Origin: Microdochium bolleyi
Taxonomy: Eukaryota > Ascomycota > Sordariomycetes > Xylariales > Microdochiaceae
Direction: 5' to 3'
Assembly (NCBI GenBank): GCA_001566295.1
Contig: KQ964253.1
Location: 62,001-126,000 of the forward strand
DNA length: 64,000 nt
Shown one piece after another: positions 19,885-30,742 of the stretch; positions within the stretch are counted from its first letter, which is position 1, and every line of letters starts with the position of its first letter. The position numbers and the translations under genes were made by a program. Under the pieces are notes generated by a model. The model was given only the letters and a program-made list of their open reading frames with translations, did no database searches and was not told where the DNA came from.

Positions 19885-21180
19885 ATGGCGGAACAGTACG
19901 ACCTCCTGCCCAAGCTGGTCAAGCACCTTGACAGGCACCTCATCTTCCCGCTGCTCGACTTCCAGGCCGGCCAGCTGCCCGAGGAAGCCTCCGACGAAGA
20001 GGTCCGGGCTGTCACACAAGCCAAGTATGAGCTGCTCCGGACGACCAACATGACCGATTTCATCGGCAGCCTCAAGGCCGAGCTGGACGGCCTCGACGAG
20101 CCGGCGCCCGAGTTCAACGAGAAGCGGCAGCAGGTCATCTCGCGCATGGAGCAGTTTGAGAAGAGCACCGCCAAGCTCACCGACCTGCTGGGCAACGAGG
20201 ACGTTGTCGGCCAGCTGCGCAGCGACAAGGTTGCCAACTTGGACTTCCTCAACAAGGACCACGGCGTCACTGTCGAGATGGTCGATGCGCTCTACGAGTT
20301 TGGCAACTTCAAGTACAGCTGTGGCGACTACGGTGCGGCGGCCGACCTGCTCTACCAGTTCCGCGTGCTGTCGACCGACAACGACAAGGTCAACTCGGCG
20401 ACGTGGGGCAAGCTTGCGTCCGAGATCCTCACCACCAACTGGGAGGGCAGCGTCGAGGAGCTGCAGAAGGTCAAGGAGAACATCGACACCAAGCTGTACA
20501 GCAACCCGCTCGCGCAGCTCACACAGCGCACGTGGCTTCTGCACTGGGCCCTGTTCCCGCTCTTCAACGACGACTCGACCCGCGACACCCTGCTCGAGCT
20601 CTTCTTCAGCCCCGCCTTCATCAACACCATCCAGACCAGCTGCCCGTGGATCCTGCGGTACCTGACGGCGTCCGTCATCACCGGCCGCAGCCGCGCGCGC
20701 AACTCGAACCAGTACCAGAAGCAGCTCAAGGACATGATCCGCATCGTCAAGCAGGAGGCCTACGAGTACAGCGACCCGGTCACCGACTTCGTCAAGGCGC
20801 TCTACATTGACTTTGACTTTGAGGAGGCGCAGAAGCAGCTCTCGCTCGCCGAGGAGATCCTGCGCGCCGACTTCTTCCTCATCTCGACGGCCGACCAGTT
20901 CGTCGACGCCGCCCGCCACCTCATCTCCGAGTCCTACTGCAAGATCCACGCCCGGATCGACATCAAGGACCTCAGCCAGCGCCTCGGCCTCAACCAGGAC
21001 GAGGGCGAGAAGTGGATCGTCAACCTCATCCGCGACACCCGCGTCGACGCAAAGATCGACTACAAGGAGGGCACCGTCGTCATGAACCACCCCCCGAGCT
21101 CCGTCTACCAGCAGGTCATTGAGCGGACAAAGGGCGGCTTCTTCCGGACACAGGTGCTCACCGCGGCCGTGACCAGGTAA
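19885..21180 (+). CDS. INT6: Translation initiation factor 3 subunit e (eIF3e / Int6)
   Basis: A 431-residue PCI-domain subunit of eIF3, which organises the 43S preinitiation complex in the cytoplasm. The N-terminal eIF3e domain starts MAEQYDLLPKLVKHLDRHLIFPLLDF. A helical-repeat region follows (WGKLASEILTTNWEGS...), then the PCI domain (about 220-405) with ADFFLISTADQFVDAARHL and a winged-helix part RLGLNQDEGEKWIVNLIRD. Length and order agree with fungal eIF3e. The frame is open upstream from 19744, but the ATG at 19885 starts the conserved sequence and follows a CATC context. No intron is seen. It is transcribed divergently from mL49. Confidence 0.95.
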   Translation: MAEQYDLLPKLVKHLDRHLIFPLLDFQAGQLPEEASDEEVRAVTQAKYELLRTTNMTDFIGSLKAELDGLDEPAPEFNEKRQQVISRMEQFEKSTAKLTDLLGNEDVVGQLRSDKVANLDFLNKDHGVTVEMVDALYEFGNFKYSCGDYGAAADLLYQFRVLSTDNDKVNSATWGKLASEILTTNWEGSVEELQKVKENIDTKLYSNPLAQLTQRTWLLHWALFPLFNDDSTRDTLLELFFSPAFINTIQTSCPWILRYLTASVITGRSRARNSNQYQKQLKDMIRIVKQEAYEYSDPVTDFVKALYIDFDFEEAQKQLSLAEEILRADFFLISTADQFVDAARHLISESYCKIHARIDIKDLSQRLGLNQDEGEKWIVNLIRDTRVDAKIDYKEGTVVMNHPPSSVYQQVIERTKGGFFRTQVLTAAVTR

Positions 21181-21339
21181 TCAGATTGGGGGTCAGGTCG
21201 GAGCGCACTGAGATTTAGCGTGCAGGTCGCGAGGGGCCGGGTGATGGGCGAGAGAGGGTTTAATCATGGCAAAGAAGGGACGACAGCGAAGGAGAACGTC
21301 GCAGGTGCGTGGGTTACACGACACATGATATCCACACCT

Positions 21340-21361
21340 ACACACACACACACACACACAA
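21340..21361. repeat. (CA)n microsatellite
   Basis: About ten CA units lie 160 bp after the eIF3e stop codon, probably just inside or beyond its 3' untranslated region. Confidence 0.85.
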
Positions 21362-21833
21362 AAGATCTCGCGACGGCTTTGCATGATGCGGCGTTCTTGG
21401 GGTCTGGTTTTTCGCTAGCCAAACAAAACGGCGGTAGACTTTTTTTTGTTTTACATGTAACTTTGTCACACAGCTTTGATGATGATGACTTTCCCCCCTG
21501 CGGCAAAGAATAAAAAGGATATAACAAAAAGTTCCTTGCACTCGTGGCCCGACGTTCGGATCGCCGCGGGCACGTCTACGCTCGTTGTGGTAGTGAATGG
21601 CTGCACGAGGTCCTGCATGGGAGCAGAAGAGTGCCACCGCCTTGGCAGTTTGTCGCAGTTCACCCTTGAGCTTATCTGCCTCTCCTCTTCAGCCGCAAAA
21701 TAATAACAGTGACTCGCTGATTTCACCGCCGCTGACTCAGCAAGCACGCCACCATCTCCACCACCCAGGTTGGAGGGCCAGAGCGGCTGAAACATTAGGT
21801 CCCCGCCTCCCAAGCATCACGGCCTCCCGACTT

Positions 21834-21861
21834 ACACACACACACACACACACACACACAC
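21834..21861. repeat. (CA)14 microsatellite
   Basis: A perfect CA tract in gene-free sequence. It is the second of two within 500 bp. Confidence 0.85.
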
Positions 21862-23359
21862 GCCGTATGATTGTATATATCCAGCGGCGGCCCCCACGCT
21901 GACGCCACCCTTACATCAACGTTGCGTCAGTGCGCCATGTCGTGCTGGACACCCGAGGGTAAGGCGAAGAACGAAGGCCGCAGGGATGTCCGGGGCCTCG
22001 GTGGTTCTAGTCCGAATGGAGCCTGCGCCTGCCATCCTTCAATGTGTGCATCAGCTGGATCCAAGTGTCCTAAATCAATCAACATCCAGCGGTAATTACC
22101 ACGCGTTACAGCGCCTGGTGTTCGCCATGGCGCGATGATATGTGACCTAGACAATGATATTGTATAGTATGGCATGGCGGGCCAGCCTGGGCTGGCTGGA
22201 CATGGCACTCAGTAACTCACCGGCACATGGCGTGCCATAGCTGCCGCAGACTATTCCGCATATTCTGACAGTCACACGTAGACGGACGACGAGCGTCTGA
22301 GAATATGTGACAGGGAGCACGGAAGGGACAATATCCCCTGCACCGCTTTACAAACATTCATGGCTCCGCACAGAGCACATAGATCGAGCTTCTGAGCTCG
22401 ATTGCACCCGCGTTTCGAAGGATCTCTTCGCAGGTAGACCACTGTGAATAAAGTGGTGGAATCGTCCACGTGGCGCCACTCCGAAAACGTTCATGCGATT
22501 CTCCCGTGCGCCGGATCTTTCTACTGCCACCTCTTCTGCCTGACACGACGTGGGAGTCGTTGATCTCTTTGCCCAAGTCTCCCGCTCGAAGACCCTACGT
22601 GGGACAAGGTTCCTCCCATGTGACGGCAGCGGTGTTGGAAGCTGGACCAGGTGGTCTGGAGTTGATCTGTTCCACTGACGGGTGCTTCCAAAGCGACCGG
22701 ATTCGGGCTGTTGGCCGTTGTGGTCAGGGACCGGTGTCGAGACATGCCAATATGTGACATGCGTTGTTAGGTCGAGTGGGTGACCGGTTGTTCGTGTGGG
22801 TTGAAAAAGAGAAAGTGGGTGCGAGAAGTTAGTCAGGGACGACTGGCAACCCAATGAGAAGCCAATCGAAATTGGGACAAAAGTTGATTATAGGCCCCGT
22901 GTATAGTTGCTGGTTGCATGGCCGCCTATTCGCAGCGACTTGTGCTCCGTAGCGTAACACGGTCAGATTCCTAACGCAGCAAGCGAGATTTGACTTCACA
23001 GCTTGGAGAGCAAGCTATCTCGTGTGTATCTTGTGGGGCAGGGAGATAGTGGTGCGGTTGGCAGTGCCGATGATTTGCTGGTCTGGCTGGGTAGCGTAGC
23101 CTTCAAGAAAGCGACGGCAGAACGCGCCGCCCTTTCAAATATCAAATGCGTTGTTCCAAAGTAGATGCTGCATAGCATAGTCTGAAGGGACTGCGCCCCC
23201 TGAGACTAGCGCATCTGATCTGTGTCCTTTCTAGCTCATCGATAGTGCCGAGTTTATTGCAACATGCCAGCATACTCTCCGTGGCGGATGATAGTCGGCT
23301 GCGCAGAACCGAGTGACTGCCACAAGACGGGAGCGCCCGTCCTTGGCTGAAAGTCATCG

Positions 23360-23653
23360 TCATCGGTCCTGGCCGCGACTCGTCGGGAGCGCACGGGTGA
23401 GTAGCGTGCCGTCGCACGAGTTGTGACGCAGCATTTCATCCCAGAGGGCATGTATCTCGGTCTGCAGGCGCGCCGCTTGGGCCTCGAGGGCTCGTCTTTC
23501 GTCCAGCGGCGTTCGTCTATCGGCGATGGAAGGCGGGGCGGTGACCTGCTCCTGCCGGTACTGGCACGATGGCGACACGGTTGCCCCGGCTGTCGGGCCA
23601 CCACGGTGATGGCCATCGAGGGACTCTCGGCTGGTCGAGGTGGCAATCGCCAT
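23360..23653 (-). CDS. Possible small unknown protein
   Basis: A 97-codon frame from an ATG at 23653. The C-terminal half (DERRALEAQAARLQTEIHALWDEML) reads as a short coiled coil, with heptad-like spacing of L and A. There is no known family and no splice evidence, and the surrounding frames are noisy. It may equally be chance. Confidence 0.2.
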   Translation of the reverse strand: MAIATSTSRESLDGHHRGGPTAGATVSPSCQYRQEQVTAPPSIADRRTPLDERRALEAQAARLQTEIHALWDEMLRHNSCDGTLLTRALPTSRGQDR

Positions 23654-24380
23654 TTTCAGGACTCAGTACCCCGGACTTGCGCGGTGGGACTGGCGGTCGC
23701 GGGGAGGGCGTCAGGTCGAGTATAGCATCTGGTGGTGGCGGAGTCAGTGTCGAAGGTCAGATGGACGGGACTCGGAGGATGAGGCAGGAGATGGAGGTCG
23801 TCGGCATGGAGGGCGACGGAGACGTATGCCAGGTCAGAGCAGGAAGAGGCGAGGCCAGACCAGGCCTGACCAGGCCCGGCCAGGCTCGTCGCTGAGCTGC
23901 CGGGTGAGGAAGGCACGCCGGGGCAGCAGCCAATCTGGAGGGCGCATCTCGACGGCAGTTGAGCCGCGGGCGACGGCGAGGGCCAATCATGGCCGGCCGT
24001 CGCCCGGGCAGAGTCCCGGGCCCCCATCACGCCCCAGCAGCTCCTGCCTGTCTGTGTGGTAATGCCAGCAGCCACCGCAGCCCGCCATCTCGATCACCTC
24101 CGGCCCGGGCCTGTGGTGAGCCCATCGAGGCTTCATATCATCCACACGCAATGCCCGTCTTTCCAGGCCAGGGCTGCGAGAGCCGCATCGACACTTCGTG
24201 ATCCCGCTGCCCTCGCCTCTCGCCTCTCCTCCCTGCCCAGACCTCCACCGCCAACCAACGCCGCCCTCCTCCCCGTTCTTTTTCTGCTCACCTGCCCGGC
24301 CTCTCTTCCTCCCCTCCTGGCTGCCTTTGGTTCTTCCGCGGCGTCCCATCTCGCAACTCGGCGGCACTAACCACTAGCCA

Positions 24381-24450
24381 GCCCAGCCCAGCCCAGCCCA
24401 GCCCAGCCCAGCCCAGCCCAGCCCAGCCCAGCCCAGCCCAGCCCAGCCCA
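24381..24450. repeat. (GCCCA)14 array upstream of the zinc-cluster gene
   Basis: Fourteen perfect copies of GCCCA. The complementary strand is (TGGGC)14, with evenly spaced G-triplets that could fold into quadruplexes. The array ends 120 bp before the factor's start codon, so it lies in its promoter or leader. Confidence 0.9.
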
Positions 24451-24570
24451 GTCCCCCAGCTGCCCGGTCCCCCAGCTGCCCGCCTGCCTATTCTCGCACG
24501 CTGCTGCCGCTGCCGCAGCGTCGCAAGCCTCAGGCCTGCCTGCCAGCCACGCACGACCTCGCTTCTACCC

Positions 24571-25832
24571 ATGAGTGGTGCCAACCTTCGGCCATTGCTG
24601 CCGGCTCCCCGAGAGTCCGGCAGTACCATTGACGCCTCCTCCGAGTCAGCCGCCAGTCGCCGCCAGAACTCGGGCGCCTGTGACCGCTGCCGCAGCCAAA
24701 AGAGTCGTGTAGGCCTCTCCTCTTCTTCCTTCCACTCGGCCTTGCTGCCTTGTCATCCTCCCCTGCTGACCTTGGCCGGTCCCCTCCAAAGTGCGACCGG
24801 AGTCGGCCCAAGTGCAGCCTCTGTGCCAAACGCCATGTATACTGCTTCTACAGCGCCGATGTCAAGAAGCAATCCCTTGAGGTCCACAAACGCCAGGGCG
24901 AGCTCCTCCACATGATGCGCACCGCACCCGAGGGCGAGGCTCTTGACATTCTCTTCCGCCTGCGCGCTTCAGGTGACCCTCAGTCCGTTCTCGAGTCCTC
25001 CCGGGGCAGTATAAGTGGCCAGTATCAGCCCTCTGCCCACCAAACCGCCCGTGCCGTCTCGCCACAGACCTTTTCGATGCTCGAGTTCGACGCGTCAACA
25101 CGTCAACCAATGCCATACCGTCTGGAGACCCAAGCCAGCACGGCCGCGATCGCCCTGAGGTCGATGCCGTCGCTAGGCAGCTCCGAGACGAGCTCCTCGC
25201 TGTCCTTCGGTACGCCCCAGCACCAGCTGCAGAGGCAGGACGATCTCTGTGACCAGCGGCTCCGGCAGCTCGACATCTCGTACTGGACAGCTGTGCCCAT
25301 CCCGAGTAGTGTCGCCGCAAAGGCCATCTCGACCTGCCTGCAGGCCAACCATCCGATATGGGAGCTCTGCGACGCCGACCTCTTCATCCGTGACCTCGTC
25401 GGCAAGAGGGTCGAGTTCTGTTCGCCGTTCCTTGTGAATGCCCTGCTCTGCTACGCATGCGTATGGTGCCCCCAGCAATAGACCTCCCCGAGCCCCAAAG
25501 CTGATGTAGGCCTCAAACAGTTGTATGGTGTCACCGGCCCCGGCCTGCCCGGAATGAGCATCCCCTTTGCCCAGGCCACAGAGGCGCTGTGGCGGGCCGA
25601 GCGCACGACCGACACCGTGATCAACGTCGCCGCGATCCTGATGTACTCGCTGTGCTGCCACACCACGGAATTCACCGTGTCCGCGGACGAGCTGATGCTC
25701 GATGGCCGTCGGATGTCGGAGCGTCTCAGGCTGTTCGGTGTTCCCGGGACGACCGGTCTATACAGCAGTTTCGATGCTCTCAATGACGAGTGCAGGAGAG
25801 CAACCGCCCACATATCCTGGGGAGGATACTAG
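24571..25832 (+). CDS. Zn2Cys6 transcription factor, C-terminally truncated
   Basis: A fungal-specific DNA-binding regulator of the nucleus. Exon 1 is 24571-24708, exon 2 24792-25460 and exon 3 25521-25832, with introns of 83 and 60 nt, both phase 0, giving 372 residues. Splicing of intron 1 creates a perfect binuclear zinc cluster, C-x2-C-x6-C-x6-C-x2-C-x6-C (CDRC...CDRSRPKCSLC...C), about residues 37-64. The middle homology region starts near 180 (DQRLRQLDISYWTAVPIPS; LWRAERTTDTVINVAAILMYSL; RMSERLRLFGVPGT). The frame stops with TAG at 25830-25832 just after AHISWGGY, where relatives of this type usually continue for 200 or more residues. A GTATGT donor lies two bases past the stop, and a relic reading IYYKPVFPRTRR follows at about 25940. 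The gene may be a truncated regulator, a pseudogene, or a model missing one splice. The target genes are unknown. Confidence 0.7.
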
Positions 25833-28698
25833 TGTATGTCGTAATTTTCCAAATCCCCTTCAGCACCCTCTGGAGTCTCGGTCATCTCTTGTTGATGATG
25901 GAAGAGGATCAACCGATGCTCCGCCCCGGCCATGACACCGATCTACTATAAGCCTGTCTTCCCGAGGACGCGACGGCCTCGGGAGTCTCCCGGCCAAGCG
26001 GTTCGTTACCGCTATCCCATGGCGACACTTTAACACTTCTCTACCAGTTATGAATCAGCATGCAGGCAGCAGCAGCACTTACGCCCTGGTGGCGTGCTCC
26101 TCAGCTTGGCCGAACCCAAGTCTCCGAAACAGCTCAGGTGAGCCGATTTGCTTGAAGAAGGCATGGCCTCGAATATCTCCTGTGGTGGTCCAATTGCGAT
26201 CCAGTGGTTATCCTCTGGTAAGAAAGAGTCCCCATGGTCGATATCGTCGTCGTCGAATTCGTATACTGACCGCGTCAGGGTCAGCATGTTTCTACACGGT
26301 GTAGTCCTGGTCCTACACGAAGGCACCCATTCGCGTCTCCTAACTGCTCAACCTTGTCGTTTCATCGCGCCTTCCATGAGTCAACTCACGGCAACTCGTC
26401 GACGGTCGCTTTCCCTGACATCGGGCCCTGACGTCCAAGCTCTGCCTGTGACGCTAATCCAGGGCAGCAACGCCATGCTGCACGGTGCAGGTCGCATGTT
26501 CCATGGCCAGCCAAGGCTGCTGTCATGTCGGCATCGGAGACCGAGGCGAGGAAGATGAGCCTCGAGATTCGGGCGATGAGCTTTTGCCGGGGCGCTTAGA
26601 GGAACCTCGATCAACTCCTGACTGGTGCCGAGGAGTCTCGGTCCAGCAACGAATTCGACAGCTTCGAGGAGCTCGTGGACTCGTAAGGACTCATCATCAA
26701 CGAAGAATTTGCAGCTCGTCGCGGAGAAGTGCCACCGCGGTGCAGAGGTGTTGAGGGGAGGGCAACGGCGGACGGGTAGAGTGGAGGAGAATGGTGCAGC
26801 GGAGCTCGACGGGTGCTGGCCAACTTGGAGTTCGGCCGAGCATGGAAATTTGTATTTTGGCGACGCAGGGTAAAGAGGCACCCACGGACAACGGTCCAGA
26901 GGGGAAGAAGAGAGGTGCTGGGCGCAGGGTTTATAGCAGTCCTCGCATGCAGGGTGCGGCAGATGATCTGCAGCGCATAGTATTTGTACATCGACACGCA
27001 GTGGAGCTACCCTGCACTAGACGGAACTGCCCATCGGTAGGGATGCGAGCCCTGGCCAGAACATGCCATCAATGTGCCATCATAAACTTTTTGCTTTGGA
27101 GACCACCATGGGCAAACCATCGACAGTCTTGTGGGATCCATGGATGCTCGAGGGCAAGGCAGAGCGCGCGCCGGCCTGTGGCGGCGCCAAGGGTCGTGAT
27201 TCGCAGGCAGGAGTGGGCCGGTGGCTCGCCTCGGAGTGATCACCCCGGGACCCATGCCCCGGCGTTGACCCTCCCGGTGGCCGGGGCGTGTTGTCCGGAA
27301 TAGGCCATTGTCGCTCACGGTCTTTTCAATACTCCCAAGAGCTTTGGTATTCCTTCTTGCGTCTCTCGTGCCTGCACGAGGTCGTCGAACAGTAGCTCAT
27401 CCTGCAAGTCACTCCCACGCCGCCGTGGGAACATTCATCCATCGACCCTGACAAGAACTCCCGCCGAAGACCCCCCCCCCCCCTGCCCTTGCCAATTCTT
27501 TTATATGATTAGTCTTGGTTTTTCTCCCGGCGGCATGTCCCGCGCGGCACACGCTCCGACGGAGCCTGTCACCACCGGGTGCGGGCACGCCGGCTTACAT
27601 TATCCACTGCTTGGATGCAGCCCTGTTTCCTGTTTTTTTTTCGCCCGAATGTCAGCGGCCCACTAGCGGTCATGGCAAGGTACGTTTTGATGTATTATTT
27701 CTCCAGAACAGGGACAAATATTGGCACAATCGGTTTTATGATGGAGTATGATGACGATGATGAATGCTCATGTTTGGTTTCCTCCTCCCTGTTGGTCACG
27801 CAGGGTAGCGCAAGCTACGGGCTGATTATTATGCAAAGCAGATGATACAAGCAATGTTCTTGTTCTGTCTTTCCATGTCCTTTGTCCCATTTTGCACGCC
27901 CGAAAACCGGGCCGGTTGGCCGGACCCCGGGTGGGTGTAGCCGCCGAGAAAGCAACCAGCAACTGCACCGCAACGTCGTGTCGGATCAAGCATGGACAGA
28001 AACTAATGGCGCTCGCTGGTGTCGTTGGCGGCCGAGTCGTCAAGTCGTGCCTATCACCGGCCATTGCTGCGGGTCGCGGCCTACAGGCCGCGCGACCAAC
28101 GAATTGCATCCTCGTGTTTCATTCTGTCGGGGTCTGTCTGCGGCTTGTTCCATCGGCGGTGTCCAGTAAGAGAGATAGAGAGAGAGAGAGAGTGTGTGTG
28201 TGTGTATGCGTGTGTCGTGTCGGTCATGGTTGCGTGATTGCCGTAGGGAGATCAAGACTCGTTTGTGGGTTGCATGTCACCCTGGCACACCACCATGAGG
28301 CGGCGCCCCCTCCATTGATTCCCTAGCATCGCCTAATGGTCGGTGAAAAACAAGGCTTTGGGTCTTTCCCTCCCAGCAGAGTTGTGGAGAGGAAACTCCA
28401 TACTTGGGGTCCTGGATGTCTCTCCTGCCCTCCGGTGGTGCCGCGAATGGGCCATCCACGCGCACAAAGGGTTTGAGACTGTTTGCTTCACGTGTCATTC
28501 TTCCGTCACACAGGCGCAAGAGGCGCGCGCCGAAGGCTAAGGTCTATGCTATGGCTAAGACTATGCTCCATGGAGGCGCGAGGCGGGTGTCGTGGTGGTT
28601 GTCGATCCCAACGGCGCACACAATTCTGTACCCCAATGCGACTGCTGTGTCCCTGAACCTAGTCCTCCCCCGGCCGCGTAGCACGAGTCTCCTGTCTT
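25833..28698. other. Gene-poor interval after the zinc-cluster gene
   Basis: About 2.9 kb. The first 200 bp hold a relic that looks like lost C-terminal sequence of the zinc-cluster factor (25932-26000). A minus-strand frame at 26048-26326 with an acidic stretch and another at 26381-26881 are not supported as genes. A run of about a dozen C lies near 27471-27482. Apart from the GA/GT tract at about 28168-28206, nothing else is recognised. Confidence 0.4.
28168..28206. repeat. Compound (GA)n-(GT)n microsatellite
   Basis: An AGAGAT/GA tract runs directly into a GT tract, in gene-free sequence. Confidence 0.8.
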
Positions 28699-29215
28699 CG
28701 TTATGATACTTGTGCCAGATATTGCAAGCGGTAGTCTCTCTGCATTAGGACGTTGTGACCATGATCAGCGTTGGAGGACAGCAGCTCCGGCGTGTCATGG
28801 GCTGACCAGCGCGTTTCGCAAGGCGATGTTTTGGCGGTGTGATGCCTAGCTCGAGGTCGAGTGAGTCGATGAGCTGCGAGATCTGCCGCAGTCACTCCAG
28901 CCGGAACAGGCATGCAATCTTCTGCTCGATCGTGCCATCTGAGACAGAAACCGCAGTGAAGTTAAGGAAGGGGGACTTGACGTTGTGGAAGGCGATGCGA
29001 TTGAGAGGCACGAGGCTTGGGTATGGAGGTGGTGCACAGAGGACGCTGAGCTCGTTGCACGCCCTGGCTGATCTCCTCAAGTTTCGTTGGAAACACCACC
29101 CGGCCGAGTCTGGTCGGCGTGGTATGACCATAGGTTGAGTCCGGAGCCGAGGCTGCTGGGCTTATGAGAGTTCGAGTTTGGCGAATGATATTACCAAAGA
29201 GCGCCCGTCGGAACA
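28699..29215 (-). pseudogene. Decayed kinase-like (APH/protein-kinase fold) gene fragment
   Basis: Reading leftwards, three frames must be combined to give one protein-like chain. One reads YGHTTPTRLGRVVFPTKLEE (about 29140-29060). After a frameshift near 29035 a second reads LVPLNRIAFHNVKSPFLNF, then DGTIEQKIACLFRLE, a TGA at 28892-28894, then LRQISQLIDSLDLELGI. After a further small indel a third reads NIALRNALVSP, followed by another stop. The DLELGI-(HQ)-N-I-A-x-R-N order matches the HxDxxxRN catalytic loop of fungal kinase-like proteins, with the His and Asp region damaged. The first TGA is consistent with TGG to TGA. No start and no C-terminal part are found. Fold assignment rests on motif memory, so family naming is tentative. 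The decay itself is clear. Confidence 0.6.
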
Positions 29216-29420
29216 TTGGCTGTGCTTGAGAGCTTGCACACCGGGGCACGTGGCAGGCCGTTGGGTGAGAAGCTGCCCGAACCGGACACTTGCAGGCCAC
29301 CTTGCAGGCCTGGGGTGCAGGCCCTGGAGCCCCCCGGGGCTGGGCCCCACCGGCCACCTGCACGCCCTCAAAAAGGGCAGGAGCCGAGGCTCGTCCGGGC
29401 ACAGCTTGAGCAAACATCAA

Positions 29421-29449
29421 CCACCACCACCACCACCACCACCACCCAC
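29421..29449 (+). repeat. (ACC)n tract before the thioesterase start
   Basis: About nine ACC units end a few bases before the thioesterase ATG, in its 5' leader. Confidence 0.8.
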
Positions 29450-29454
29450 CCATC

Positions 29455-30069
29455 ATGTACGACAACGAGGACGAGATTGCCATGGCCGACGCGGCAGGCA
29501 CGGCGGCCGCAAGCAAGCAGGCCGCCGACATTGCCTATCTGCGCGACAGCGCCCCCTGGTGCGCCCACGTCCTCGACGACGCCGCCTTCTCGCACGCCCT
29601 CACCCCGTCCCGCACCGTCAAGGGCGGCATCGGCGACATGTTTGTCGCCGAGACCATGGCCACCGCGGACACGATCCCGCGCTGGGTCACCATGTTCCGG
29701 CGCCACGACGGCGCCATCGTGCAGACCCGGACGCTGCTGCAGGTCGAGGAAAAGGTCAACGGCTGGCCCGGCGTGGCCCACGGCGGGATGACGAGCTTCC
29801 TGCTCGACGAGTGCTCGGCGCTGCTGCTGCGGCTGCGGCGCTTCGTCGACAAGGACGCGGCACTGCTACCCGCCGGCAGCGTGACGGCCGGGCTCAACGT
29901 CTCTTTCAAGGGTCAGGTGCCGGCGCCGGGCGTGCTGCTGGTCACGGCCACGCTGCGCAGGATCGAGGGCCGCAAGTACTTTGTCGACGCCGAGATCACG
30001 GCGGGCGGCAGCAGCGTCGTGCTCGCCAGCTCGGCGGCCGTCTTCGTTGCGGTCAAGGCCAAGCTGTGA
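29455..30069 (+). CDS. Hotdog-fold thioesterase family protein
   Basis: A 204-residue single-domain protein. The mark is the HGGM motif (VNGWPGVAHGGMTSFLLDE, about residues 101-119), which forms the hotdog helix tip in PaaI/4HBT-type acyl-CoA thioesterases. The acidic Asp/Glu pair that follows (D118, E119) is in the position of the usual catalytic acid. The C-terminal strands (VTAGLNVSFKGQVPAPGVLLVTATL...GRKYFVDAEI) fit the family. The first about 35 residues are extra and low in complexity. An internal ATG at 29482 is an alternative start. The substrate is unknown, and hydrolysis of an acyl-CoA or acyl thioester is expected. There are no introns. The gene's leader overlaps the region of the kinase relic on the other strand. 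Confidence 0.8.
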   Translation: MYDNEDEIAMADAAGTAAASKQAADIAYLRDSAPWCAHVLDDAAFSHALTPSRTVKGGIGDMFVAETMATADTIPRWVTMFRRHDGAIVQTRTLLQVEEKVNGWPGVAHGGMTSFLLDECSALLLRLRRFVDKDAALLPAGSVTAGLNVSFKGQVPAPGVLLVTATLRRIEGRKYFVDAEITAGGSSVVLASSAAVFVAVKAKL

Positions 30070-30742
30070 GGCTGTGTCAGACGGAGCGTCTCCCGGACGG
30101 GGCACCGGAGCAAGGGCCGAGACGGAGCATGTTGGCCGGTCACGAGGGGATGAGGGGTGCAGCTGAGACACCTGCACAACACAGCCTACCCGTCTGCCTG
30201 CTTCTTTTGTCCTTCTATTCGCATCCTCCCTTCTTTCATCTTCTCTCTCTCTCTTTTTCGCTCTCTCCGCATTCAAACTAGATTTCATGCCACATAGAAC
30301 TCCCTGTCCAGTTTCTCTCATCCACTCTCCCCGTCGCCATGTACGCCGGTGCCGCCTTTGTCGTTGGCCCTCGGAGCCACTACTGTGCCGCTCTGGTGCA
30401 CCAGGCCGTCGTCAGCCTCACCAACACCTGGGCCTTTGTTCTCTCTCGCATATCATCGCTGTCCCCCGCAGAGTCCTCACAGCACGTTAGACACAATGAG
30501 GACAATGACCATCCCAAGCGCTTGAACAAAGACTCTTTTGAGCCATAGTTGTCCCAAGCTTACCCTGGGCATCAGATGCATGATATAAAGTGGTCAGGGA
30601 GCACCTTGATGCTCCAGAGGTGCCTCCTCCCATTGAGCAAACCGTCAACGACCAGGAGTTTGTCTCTGCACCGCACCATCTGTACAATAGGCAAACCACG
30701 ACCCCTCGCAATCTGAGCAACTACTTCGCAACCGTCTGCACC
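30070..30742. other. Intergenic, CT-rich
   Basis: About 670 bp. A pyrimidine-rich stretch at 30190-30270 resembles a fungal promoter element. A 67-69-codon frame near 30300-30548 has no motif. Nothing else is seen. Confidence 0.4.

Larger units (their letters stand above)
21181..24570. other. Gene-poor interval with simple repeats
   Basis: About 3.4 kb between eIF3e and the zinc-cluster gene. It contains two CA tracts, a (GCCCA)14 array and one weak small-gene candidate on the minus strand at 23360-23653. Many short frames overlap on both strands without motifs. The right end, 24100-24570, is CT-rich on the plus strand, like a fungal core promoter and leader. Confidence 0.45.

Noticed and set aside
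19786..21090. 434-codon open frame antisense to eIF3e
   Set aside because: Same cause. The translation is a leucine/valine/aspartate-rich string without family resemblance.
21340..21861. CA tracts as possible CRISPR-like or satellite structure
   Set aside because: They are simple dinucleotide repeats without spacers, common in fungal intergenic DNA.
26048..26326. Minus-strand frame with an acidic stretch after the zinc-cluster gene
   Set aside because: The plus strand shows equally plausible relic exon signals here, and no conserved protein is recognised on either strand.
29056..29205. RNA-gene candidate suggested by a GACCATAGGTTGAGTCC string
   Set aside because: It resembles neither a tRNA B box nor fungal 5S rRNA on inspection, and the segment reads as kinase-like coding relic on the minus strand.
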